Shown here in pieces: positions 1 through 10,133 of a stretch of 64,000 bases of DNA (its first letter is position 1; each line of letters begins with the position of its first letter). The position numbers and the translations under genes were made by a program. The notes under the pieces were generated by a model. That model saw nothing but the letters and a program-made list of their open reading frames with translations, ran no database searches and was not told where the DNA came from. Source of the stretch: Spinacia oleracea (lineage: Eukaryota; Streptophyta; Magnoliopsida; Caryophyllales; Amaranthaceae); NCBI RefSeq assembly GCF_020520425.1, contig NC_079492.1:115603157-115667156 (forward strand), written 5' to 3'.

Positions 1-1038
1 TCGTAGATGTTGCCGGAAACGGAAACATGGTACGTATCGGAAAATATTATCGGAAATGGAAATATTGCAGAATCGGAAATATTGCCGGAAACGGAAATAT
101 TGTCAGAATCGGAAATATTACCGGAATCGGAAAATAATTCCGGAAACGGAAATTTTAAATGTTTGTTCGAAACGGAAATTAATTCCGGAATCGAAAATAT
201 TAAATATTGTTCGTATCGGAAATGAATTCCGGAATCGGAAAATTTAATCGGAAGCGCATCGTACGAATAAGCATCGGACGAGGCCTGCCGGACGAGGCCC
301 AGCACGAAGCCAGGCCATCGCCCAGCAAGCCAAGCGCGCCGCACAAACAGCAAGGCCAGGCCCAGCAGGCTGCGCGCAGCGCGCACAGCGCGCACAGCAC
401 GCGCAGCGCACAGCGCGCACAGCGCGCGCAGCGCGCAGCGCGCGCGGGCGCTGAGTGGGCTGCTGCTCGCGCGCACGCATGAGGCCCATCGTGGCTGTCG
501 TGCGTGTGTGTGCAAGTGTTTGTGTTCGTGCACGTTTCCTAAAACATGCAGAGTTCGGTTAATGATTAAATTCCTAATTCTAATTGATAAATTAATTAAA
601 TTAGAGTTCTTGTAGGATTCTAGGTTTGATTAATTTGTATCTGAATAGGATTTCGATTCCCTTTCCATACCGCTATAAATATGAGGCTAGGGCTCACAAT
701 TTATAACACAAGTTTAAAAGTATTCAAAGTGAGTTTTTTGAGAGAAAATTCAAACACACATCTTGCTCAAATTGCCGAAATTTTCTAGTACCTTAAGGGC
801 GATTCTAGTTGGTCAATCTTAAGGCGGATCCGGACGTGCTGTGGACTATCTACGGAGGGACGACACTTGGAGTCCTAAAGACTTGTTCTTGTTCGGTTCG
901 GGCGCAGCTAGGGAAGGCACGCAACAAAGAGTATGCATCTAATCTATGCTAAATGATTATGTGTAAATAATATGTTTTCCTGGGTTTATGGTTTTTTCCG
1001 CATGATTTATGAATTGTCATATGTATCATAACCTAACA
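1..1038 (+). repeat. 5' LTR of element 1 (partial)
   Basis: Aligns to 9055-10133. It holds the CGGAA-rich array (1-245), a GC-rich GCGCACAGC array (about 355-460), a TATA box TATAAATAT at 674-682, and ends ...CTAACA at 1038 directly before the primer-binding site. The matching TATA box in the 3' LTR is at 9770-9778. Transcription should start some 30 bases downstream of the TATA box; this is inferred, not shown. Confidence 0.93.
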
Positions 1039-1039
1039 G

Positions 1040-1051
1040 TGGTATCACGAG
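1040..1051 (+). other. Primer-binding site of element 1
   Basis: TGGTATCA follows the LTR after a single G, as expected for a site complementary to the 3' end of initiator methionine tRNA. Only the first eight bases match the usual TGGTATCAGAGC well. Element 2 has the same TGGTATCA at the same 1-nt spacing. Confidence 0.85.
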
Positions 1052-1789
1052 CCCCTTATTATTTTCATAATCTAAATTGCATAAACATGGTTAAATATTA
1101 CAAATTTGCAAGAATTAAAAGGGGTGATTAATTTTCGTAATTGTTAATTAATTGCAAATTGCGTTTATTTAATTATACGTACGCAGTTTTTCGGCAGTTG
1201 CTTCGTTACTCATCCGAATTGAGTGATTTTTGTGTCAATTCCGCATGTAAAAGGCATTCTAAAATTTTGACAAAAAGAGTATTTTTCTGCCGAACCCAGA
1301 ATTCTCAAATTCGAAGCCTAACTATGACTTTTCGAAGGTTTTAGTTTTTCGAATGCAAAATTTCGTAAATTTAAGATGTTAAATTAAATATTTGCGATTC
1401 TTGTTGATAAATCTTGAATTTTTGATTGACCTACTGCATATGTTTAACAAGTTTGAATGCCTAGTCTTGTTAATTATGCAATCTAATTTGTAATTATGAT
1501 TAATTTGTTGAAAATTAGAATAATTTAGAATTAATTTGATTTTCATAATTAATTGTAATTTAATTAGAAACCTATGATTAAAAACCACCATAAAAATTGT
1601 AAATTTACGATAAATTTTAAATTTTTATGACCTAGACTTGAATCCATAACAATCGGAAATCAATTGGATAATAAATTTTCGATTTTTTCGCCCTAAAATT
1701 ATGAAATTAATATTATTTATTAATTTGTCATTAATTTTGAAAATAAATTTTAAATTTTTATGCGATTCGTTCATAAAACTTGCACGCAC

Positions 1790-2410
1790 GAAGCAATGGA
1801 CGCTTCGTGTTACCCTTAAGGGGTGTTGTATAATGCGGGCATGCGACGACGAGCAAGGGAGCTCGTCGCCCGTGCGGCACGAATGCAATGAGCAAGGGCG
1901 TAGTGCACGAGCACAAGGCAGCAGCCCTGCCTTGTGTCGTGTGCCACGAGCAATGAACGAATGGGCATGGGCGAAGAGCGAGCCAAGGCAGTCGCGTGTG
2001 GGCAGCAAGCGAGCTGCGCCACAACGCGCGCTGCCTCGCACAAGAGCGCGCAGCCTCGCGCGCAGCGAGCGCAAGCTCGCGTGCCACGAGCGCTGCGCCC
2101 AGCATTACTCGCGCGCACAGCGAGCGATGTCGCGCGCCCAGCGAGCGATGTCGCGCGCCCAGCGAGCGATGGCTCGCGCGCCCAGCGAGCGATGTCGCGC
2201 GCCCAGCGAGCGATGTCGCGCGCGCGCACTGCGAGCGATAGCTCGCGTGCGATGAGCGCTGGCGCGCGCAGCAAGCACCAATGCGTGCGGAGGCTTGCGA
2301 TAGGGAAGCAGCAGCTATGCGACGAGCGCATGGGCTGCGCGCACATGGCCAGCAATGGCTGTGTGCGTACGGCCCATGGGCGTGCAACGCGTAGGGTGTT
2401 TGCGTTACGA
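1790..2410. repeat. GC-rich tandem-repeat island in leader
   Basis: A sharply GC-rich insert in AT-rich DNA. Between about 2117 and 2240 a ~20-bp unit built on GAGCGATGTCGCGCGCCCA recurs about six times; outside it GCGCGC/GAGCAA motifs are less regular. It resembles in style, but does not copy, the GCGCACAGC array in this element's LTR. Element 2 has a smaller unrelated GC-rich patch (about 30000-30240) in its own leader. Confidence 0.75.
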
Positions 2411-2965
2411 TTAGATCGTTTTGAATGTTTAATTTGAAAATTTCAGTTCACGTAATTTTAATTAATTTTAAAATTAATAATTTGAATTATTTTCTTGGAT
2501 TTTAATTTTGAATATTATAATTATAATAAATGTTATTTATTCTAATTATTTTACTAAAATTAAAATCATGAATTAATTTAAATACGACTGAAATTAAATT
2601 AAATTTTTGGATTCAATTATAAATTGATATGAGCTTTAAATTTTAATTAAATTTGTATGTTTCCGGTTGGACTAGAAATACATTTTTATGTTTAAAATTG
2701 GTAAAGCATATGAATTTATTGGTTTAAGTGGGAGCGCTTTTTAGTCATAAACTCTTGATTAGGTCTACAAATCCTTAAGGTTAAAACAACTTGATTAGAA
2801 TTAATAAGGACTGAATAATTGGTAGATTATTGGTGCCCTTGATTAATTGCTGCAAATGTTTACGTGATGCATAATGTGTTTTACTAACCAGCTATGTGGG
2901 CCATTCATGATAATGAATGGGTGAATGGTATATATTGTATATGTACTGTTTTGCAGGTTATGAAG

Positions 2966-3199
2966 TGACTAGTATGGCCCAAATAGGATAGAAAATATGG
3001 TCTGCGTACCATTAATTTGAATGTAATTGGTCTAAAGTACCAAAGTTATTTTTCAATTCAAATATGGTCTGCGAACCATCAAATAGTTGTAATTAGTTAT
3101 AGCTTATCCTATTTGAAGAAAATGGTGCCTCCCACGGAGATTTTCAAGACGGACTTTGAAGTCAAAGCTTCAAGATGAAGTCGGGCCATACTAGATCAC
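2966..3199 (+). other. Conserved structured leader domain, element 1
   Basis: CTAGTATGGCCC (2969-2980) is exactly complementary to GGGCCATACTAG (3183-3194); the pairing extends outward through GTGA/TCAC with a one-base bulge. Just inside, CAAATAGGATA (2980-2990) pairs with TATCCTATTTG (3105-3115). Within lie hairpins ATGGT-CTGCGT-ACCAT (2997-3012) and ATGGT-CTGCGA-ACCAT (3064-3079). A third, TTGGT-CTAAAGT-ACCAA, lies between them, enclosed by ATTTGAAT...TTG/CAATTCAAAT. The outer arms and CTGCG-loop hairpins recur with compensatory changes in element 2. A role in RNA packaging, dimerisation or translation is inference. Confidence 0.7.
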
Positions 3200-3843
3200 A
3201 AATATCTTATGCATGTTTTAAGTTATTTATTGTTTTAAATATGTCTTAAAATGCATGAGATCAAAAGCTTGATTATGTTGCATGATTAAGGATTTTAGTT
3301 CACTTAAAATCTAACCAACATAGTAAGAGCCTTAAGTTCCAAACTTAAAAATTGAGTTAAAAGGTGCCATGCCAAAATATACACTTGCTTGGATATCCTT
3401 TACATCAATCTAGTAATAGTTTTCGCTCAGCGAGGTGTTACTTATTGGTCCTAAAGGGGCAAGGTACACAAATAATTGTGAGTACATGTTAGTTTTGGTG
3501 AAACTCAACGATATAAGTAAGGAGTCCTTTTATGTCGTGGCAAATTCGATAGGTTTACCTAATAAGTTCTTAGACGTACCTATCAACCAAGAATAGTTTC
3601 TAGACTATTAGCAAAAGGCTTTTGCTTACCTAAGATGTTCTAGGATTAAGTCGACAAACTGTGCTTAGTTCTTCAATGATTTTAGGATCTTGGAATCATT
3701 TTATTCACACCTGCCGGAACACACAACTTGAATAAAATGCTTAATAAACATTGAATTATGCATGTATGCTAGAATTTAAGTTTATTAAGAGAAACTGTGA
3801 ATGGTTATTTATTTGTTTATTCTTTTCAATTGTAGTTTTTAAT

Positions 3844-6800
3844 ATGGCAAACAACAATTCATTCAACATTCGATCAATTCTCGAAAAAGAGAAGTTGAAC
3901 GGGAAAAACTTCCTTGACTGGCAAAGGAACTTGCAAATAGTTCTTATGCAGGAAGGAAAGGAGTATGTCCTAGATGAGGCGATGCCCGAAGCTGCAGGCG
4001 ACGGGGTCACTCAGGCAGCCCTCAATCGTTGGATTGATGCCAACAAGGATGTGAAATGTCTAATGCTCGCCACCATGAGTGCGGATCTGCAGAAAACGTT
4101 CATCAACTCAGATGCTTTCACAATCATCAGTGAGTTGAAGAACATGTTCCAAGATCTGGCTCGAGTCGAAAGATTCGAGACTCATAGGCAAATTCTTGAG
4201 ACCAAGCTTAAGAAAGGCGAGCCCGTAAGTCCACATGTTCTCAAAATGATTGGACTCATTGAGAATATGAGTCGGCTGGATCAGCAATTTTCTCAGGAAA
4301 TGGCTATAGACACCATCCTCCATTCTCTTCATAGCGGGTATGATCAGTTCAAACTGAACTACAGTATGAATAGTCTGGACAAAACGCTCACTGAGCTTCA
4401 CGGTATGCTGAAGACCGCTGAAAAGACGCTCAAAAGTGATAAGCAGGATGTGCTTATGGTGCGTGGGGGCAAGTTCAAGAAATCTGGAAAGAAGAGGAAT
4501 GCTAAGAAAGGTGGCAACAAGGCCAGCCCAACTAAGCAAACTGGCGCCAAATCTGCAAAGAGGAAGGTCAGTCAACCCACTTCTGAATCCGAATGCTTCT
4601 ACTGCAAGAAGAAGGGGCATTGGAAGAGAGATTGCTTGAAGCTAAAGGAAGATCAGAAGAACGGAACAGTCGTTCCATCTTCAGGTATTTTCGTTATAGA
4701 CTGTATACTTGCTAATTCAACTTCTTGGGTATTAGATACAGGTTGTGGCTCACACTTATGTTCCAATCCACAGGGACTAAGAAGAAGTAGAAAGTTAAGC
4801 AAGGGTGAAGTCGACCTACGAGTGGGAAATGGAGCACGGATTGCTGCATTAGCTGTAGGAACTTACTATTTGTCGTTGCCCTCCGGGCTAGTTTTGGAAC
4901 TGGAAGAATGTTTCCATGTTCCAAGTCTTACTAAAAACATCATTTCAGTTTCTTGCTTAGATGCTAAGGGATTTTCCTTTATAATAAAAGACAATAGTTG
5001 TTCGTTTTATTTTAAAGAGATGTTTTATGGATCTGCTAGATTAGTCAATGGACTTTATTTATTAGATCACGACAAACAAGTATATAACATAAATACCAAA
5101 AAGGCCAAAAAGGATGATTCAGATCTCACCTATCTGTGGCATTGTCGATTAGGCCATATAAACTTGAAACGCTTAGAAAGACTTCAAAGGGAAGGAATTC
5201 TAGAACCATTTAACTTAGAGGATTATGGTAAATGCGAATCATGTTTACTTGGCAAAATGACAAAGCAACCTTTCTCTAAAGTTGGAGAAAGAGCAAATGA
5301 ACTACTGGGTTTAATCCATACAGATGTATGTGGACCAATGAGTACAAATGCTAGAGGTGGTTTCAGCTACTTTATCACTTTCACTGATGACTTCAGTAGG
5401 TATGGTTATGTCTACCTAATGAAGCATAAGTCTGAATCCTTTGACAAATTCAAGGAATTTCAGAGTGAAGTAGAGAATCAATTAGGCAAGAAGATTAAGG
5501 CACTGCTGTCTGATAGAGGCGGTGAATATCTGAGCTATGAATTTGATGACCATCTGAAAGAATGTGGAATTCTATCAGAATTGACTCCTCCTGGAACACC
5601 ACAATGGAACGGTGTGTCGGAACGGAGGAACAGAACCTTGCTAGACATGGTCAGGTCAATGATGGGTCAGGCCGAACTTCCATTAGAATTTTGGGGACAT
5701 GCACTAAATACAGCTGCACTCACTATAAATAGAGCTCCGTCTAAAGCTGTCGAAAAGACTCCATACGAATTATGGTTTGGAAAGCCTCCAAATGTGTCTT
5801 TTCTTAAGATTTGGGGATGTGAAGTATACGTCAAACGATTAATTTCAGACAAACTTCATCCAAAATCTGACAAATGTATCCTTGTGGGCTATCCAAAGGA
5901 AACAAAGGGGTATTACTTCTACAATACATCTGAGAACAAAGTGTTTGTTGCTCGAGATGGTGTCTTTTTGGAGAAGGATCACATTTCCAAAATGACAAGT
6001 GGGAGAAAAGTAGACCTCGAAGAAATTCGAGTCGAACAACAAACTCTAGAGAATGCTCAAGATGACATTCAGGATGAAACTCAGAGATCTTTAGAAGAAT
6101 CTGGTGAGAATCATGGTCAATCTAGAAATGTTACCCCGCGTAGATCGCAAAGATATAGATCTCAACCGGAAAGGTACTTGGGTATTTTGACGAACGAGAG
6201 CTATGACGTTCTATTACTTGAAAGTGATGAACCTGCGACTTACAAGCAAGCTATGACGAGCCCTAGCTCCAAGCAATGGCAAGAAGCCATGCAATCTGAA
6301 TTAGACTCCATGTCTGAAAACCAAGTATGGGATTTGGTCGATTTGCCAGATGGCTACCAAGCCATTGGAAGCAAATGGGTTTTCAAACTGAAAAAGGACA
6401 AGGATGGGAAACTTGAAGTTTTCAAAGCTAGATTGGTTGCAAAAGGTTACAGGCAAGTCCACGGTGTGGATTACGATGAAACCTTTTCACCAGTTGCAAT
6501 GCTAAAGTCTATTCGAATAATGTTAGCAATCGCTGCATATTACGATTACGAAATATGGCAGATGGATGTCAAAACTGCTTTCTTAAACGGCGTTTTAACA
6601 GAAACTGTGTTTATGACACAGCCTGAAGGTTTTGAGGATCCAAAGAATGCTAAAAAGGTATGCAAGCTAAAGAAATCAATCTACGGATTGAAGCAGGCAT
6701 CCAGGAGCTGGAATATACGTTTTGATGAAGCAGTCAGTGACTTTGGTTTCATCAAGAACGCGGACGAATCTTGTGTATACAAGAAGGTCAGTGGGAGCAA

Positions 6801-7809
6801 AATTGCTTTCCTAGTATTATATGTCGACGACATATTGCTTATCGGAAATGACATTCCTATGTTGAACTCTGTCAAGATTTAGCTTGGGAAATGTTTTTCG
6901 ATGAAGGATCTAGGAGAAGCACAGTACATATTGGGCATCAAGATTTACAGAGATAGATCTAAAAAGATGATTGGACTTAGTCAAAGCACTTATATCAATA
7001 AGGTGCTTGATAGGTTCAAGATGGCGGACTCCAAGCGAGGCTACCTACCCATGTCTCATGGAATGACTCTAAGCAAGACTCAGTGCCCAAAAACACTTGA
7101 TGAGCGTAGACGAATGAATGGGATTCCATATGCATCATTGATTGGTTCAATAATGTATGCTATGATATGTACACGCCCGGATGTTGCGTACGCACTCAGT
7201 GCTACGAGCAGATACCAGTCAGACCCAGGAGAGGCGCATTGGACTGCTGCCAAGAACATTCTGAAGTACCTGAAAAGGCACAAAGATGACTTCCTGGTCT
7301 ATGGTGGAGATGATGAATTAATTGTTAAAGGCTATACGGACGCAAGTTTCCAAACCGACAAAAATGATTTCAGATCACAGTCTGGGTTTGTCTTCTGCCT
7401 CAACGGAGGAGCAGTAAGCTAGAAAAGTGCTAAGCAAAGCACCATTGCGGATTCTACAACTGAAGCGGAGTACATTGCTGCACATGAAGCAGCAAAGGAA
7501 GCTATATGGCTAAGGAAGTTCATAGGAGAACTTGGTGTAGTCCCCTCCATTAAAGGACCAATAGCCCTGTATTGTGATAATAACGGAGCTATTGCACAGG
7601 CAAAAGAGCCTAGACACCACCAGAGAGTCAAGCATGTACTTCGTAGATTTCACCTTCTACGAGAGTTCGTTGAAAGAAAAGAAGTCGAGATAAGCAAAAT
7701 TGGAACTGATGACAACATATCAGATCCATTAACTAAACCTCTGCCACAAGCGAAGCACAACTCGCACACTGCAGCTATGGGAATCAAGCATATTGGAGAA
7801 TGGCTTTGA
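3844..7809 (+). pseudogene. Copia gag-pol polyprotein, two in-frame stops
   Basis: The frame runs from ATG at 3844 (MANNNSF...) to TGA at 7807-7809, 1322 codons, with no frameshift. It is interrupted by TAG at 6880-6882, in the RT just past the YVDD motif, and TAG at 7420-7422, in RNase H. Element 2 has tryptophan at both places. Visible in order: Gag; CX2CX4HX4C zinc knuckle (4594-4635); protease DTG (Asp at 4735-4737); integrase zinc-binding LWHCRLGH; DDE core (TDVCG, LSDRGGE, GVSERRN); RT with TAFLNG and YVDDILLIG; RNase H with TDASFQ and TEAEY. The ATG at 3751 opens a non-conserved hydrophobic N-terminus. The 3844 start matches element 2 and follows an acceptor-like TTGTAG. Confidence 0.93.
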
Positions 7810-8673
7810 TGTCTCTGTTTAATGTTTTAAAGTTTTAGAGTTTAAATCTTTGTAAAACATTATTGGTTAATCATTCACAATAAATGAAAGGAATTCATTT
7901 TTCCATTTAATTTGTGGTTTATTAAATGATGAGTCCCTTCAACTTGACGATATATTCAAGATAGACTGTCAGGACCAGTCCTGTGACTAAGAAATGTCTA
8001 TCAAGTGAACTTGAATGTCAAAGGTTGAAAATGGTCCCTAATCGGAGTTTTCTATAAAATTGGACGCATAGAAAACGTTAGACGATTAGAATGCAAGATG
8101 ACTAGTAGTTCTATTTCTTGAACTATGTGGACATGGCAATGTCATAATCATTTGCATAGATACTTACTTTGGGAAGACTAGTATCGGACAAGACCTATGA
8201 AACTTTACTGTAAGAGATGAAAGTCTGTCATAAGTAAATTTCATTAAATTATTAGACACTAAATCCTCAATACCTGAGTGATTTGAGATTACTTGTTTGA
8301 GAACTGGTTGCTTTGACGTTGACCAACCGTCGCACCGTAAAAGGAGGCTATAAAGGCAACGCTCAGGTAATCACCTATCAAACGAAGTCTAATCTCAAGA
8401 TCGCAAGATTGGGATTGTCCTCCCATAAATCGGGATGAGATGCTTAAAAGTTGTACAAGGCCACTCGGAGAGCTAGAAACTGTGAAATGCATGGCCGTGC
8501 TCGGATGAATCATAGGCTATGATTATCTGTTTATTTGATCAGTTGAACTCTGAAACCGAGGAACACCTCTGGACATAATAAGGATGACAACTCTTACCTT
8601 ATGTTCAAGAGCAAGCATCGAGCGACAAAGGAATTAGGAAATGCACACTTGTCCCTAAGGACAAGTGGAAGAC
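7810..8673 (+). other. 3' noncoding region of element 1
   Basis: Noncoding stretch between pol and the 3' LTR. Two blocks are conserved with element 2: 8311-8359, containing CCGTAAAAGGAGG then TATAAAGGCAA, and about 8475-8560, containing GCATGGCC and TTTATTTGA. It ends in a weak polypurine tract, GACAAGTGGAAGAC, abutting the LTR at 8674; element 2 has the cleaner GACAAGTGGGAGAT. Confidence 0.75.
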
Positions 8674-10133
8674 TGAAGGAAATAATGCCCTTGGTCCAAG
8701 TATGCATTCTATGTTAAGTCTAATAAATGCGGTTCAGTATTAATTGACAAGTTAATAATTCAGTGAGATCAAGTGAGCTGAATGCCTAGCTAGAGGCCGC
8801 TTCAGTTCAAGTGGAATTAATGATATTAATCCACAGCTTACTCTTGACTGAACCCGTAGGGTCACACAAATAGTACGTAAACGGATCAAGTATCTAATGG
8901 CATTAAATACTCCATCTATGAATATTCGGAACCGACGGATCTTGTTTTCAGTGGGAGCTAAGATCGTCACAGGCAAGAAATGAATACTCCGGAAACGATG
9001 ATATTGCCGGAAACGGAAATATGGATCGTATCGGAAATATAAATATTATCCAAGTCGTAGATGTTGCCGGAAACGGAAACATGGTACGTATCGGAAAATA
9101 TTATCGGAAATGGAAATATTGCCAGAATCGGAAATATTGCCGGAAACGGAAATATTGTCAGAATCGGAAATATTACCGGAATCGGAAAATAATTCCGGAA
9201 ACGGAAATATTAAATATTTGTTCGAAACGGAAATTAATTCCGGAATCGGAAATATTAAATATTGTTCGTATCGGAAATGAATTCCGGAATCGGAAAATTT
9301 AATCGGAAGCGCATCGTACGAATAAGCATCGGACGAGGCCTGCCGGACGAGGCCCAGCACGAAGCCAGGCCATCGCCCAGCAAGCCAAGCGCGCCGCACA
9401 AACAGCAAGGCCAGGCCCAGCAGGCTGCGCGCAGCGCGCAGCGCGCACAGCGCGCACAGCACGCGCAGCGCGCAGCGCGCACAGCGCGCACAGCACGCGC
9501 AGCGCACAGCGCGCACAGCGCGCGCAGCGCGCAGCGCGCGCGGGCGCTGAGTGGGCTGCTGCTCGCGCGCACGCATGAGGCCCATCGTGGCTGTCGTGCG
9601 TGTGTGTGCAAGTGTTTGTGTTCGTGCACGTTTCCTAAAACATGCAGAGTTCGGTTAATGATTAAATTCCTAATTCTAATTGATAAATTAATTAAATTAG
9701 AGTTCTTGTAGGATTCTAGGTTTGATTAATTTGTATCTGAATAGGATTTCGATTCCCTTTCCATACCGCTATAAATATGAGGCTAGGGCTCACAATTTAT
9801 AACACAAGTTTCAAAGTATTCAAAGTGAGTTTTTGAGAGAAAATTCAAACACACATCTTGCTCAAATTGCCGAAATTTTCTAGTACCTTAAGGGCGATTC
9901 TAGTTGGTCAATCTTAAGGCGGATCCGGACGTGCTGTGGACTATCTACGGAGGGACGACACTTGGAGTCCTAAAGACTTGTTCTTGTTCGGTTCGGGCGC
10001 AGCTAGGGAAGGCACGCAACAAAGAGTATGCATCTATTCTATGCTAAATGATTATGTGTAAATAATATGTTTTCCTGGGTTTATGGTTTTTTCCGCATGA
10101 TTTATGAATTGTCATATGTATCATAACCTAACA
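8674..10133 (+). repeat. 3' LTR of element 1
   Basis: 1460 bp, starting TGAAGGAAATAATG after the polypurine tract and ending CTAACA. Only the last 1079 bases have a partner in the window. It contains the CGGAA array (8990-9300), the GC-rich array (about 9415-9545) and a TATA box (9770-9778). It differs from the left copy by about 41 bases of extra GC-rich repeat and scattered substitutions. Confidence 0.93.
8990..9300. repeat. CGGAA-motif array in LTR U3
   Basis: About two dozen CGGAA/GGAAA words, many as CCGGAAACGGAAATATT or palindromic TTCCGGAA, recur every 10-18 bases upstream of the LTR TATA box. The left LTR has the same array from 1 to 245. Such clustered short repeats upstream of a promoter resemble an enhancer; no protein is identified that binds it. 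Confidence 0.7.

Larger units (their letters stand above)
1052..3843 (+). other. Long untranslated leader of element 1
   Basis: About 2.8 kb separates the primer-binding site from gag. It is AT-rich except for a GC-rich tandem-repeat island at about 1790-2410. The open frames across the island are low-complexity products of the repeat and are not called. The 3' half (about 2960-3840) has blocks shared with the leader of element 2, including the structured domain at 2966-3199. A T-rich TTGTAG acceptor-like site lies 9 nt before the gag ATG. No gene is supported here. Confidence 0.8.
1..10133 (+). mobile_element. Ty1/copia LTR retrotransposon, element 1 (5' end beyond window)
   Basis: The order is LTR, primer-binding site, long leader, gag-pol frame, 3' noncoding region, LTR. 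Pol order is protease, integrase, reverse transcriptase, RNase H, which is the Ty1/copia arrangement. The left LTR starts inside the window edge: its first base matches 9055 of the right LTR, so about 380 bases are missing. The right LTR begins TGAAGG and ends AACA, with TG/CA termini. The LTRs differ by several substitutions and a ~41-base copy-number difference in a GC-rich array. The coding frame has two nonsense codons. The element is therefore older than element 2 and cannot make its own full polyprotein. The target duplication cannot be checked because the left flank is absent. Confidence 0.95.

Noticed and set aside
207-489. Open frames across the LTR GC-rich array (also 9046-9711)
   Set aside because: Same low-complexity effect inside an LTR; both strands are open because stops are rare in GCGCACAGC repeats.
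1701-2437. Overlapping open frames of 81-209 codons on both strands
   Set aside because: All lie in the GC-rich tandem-repeat island and give Arg/Ala/Ser low-complexity products in every frame. No start context, domain or conservation.
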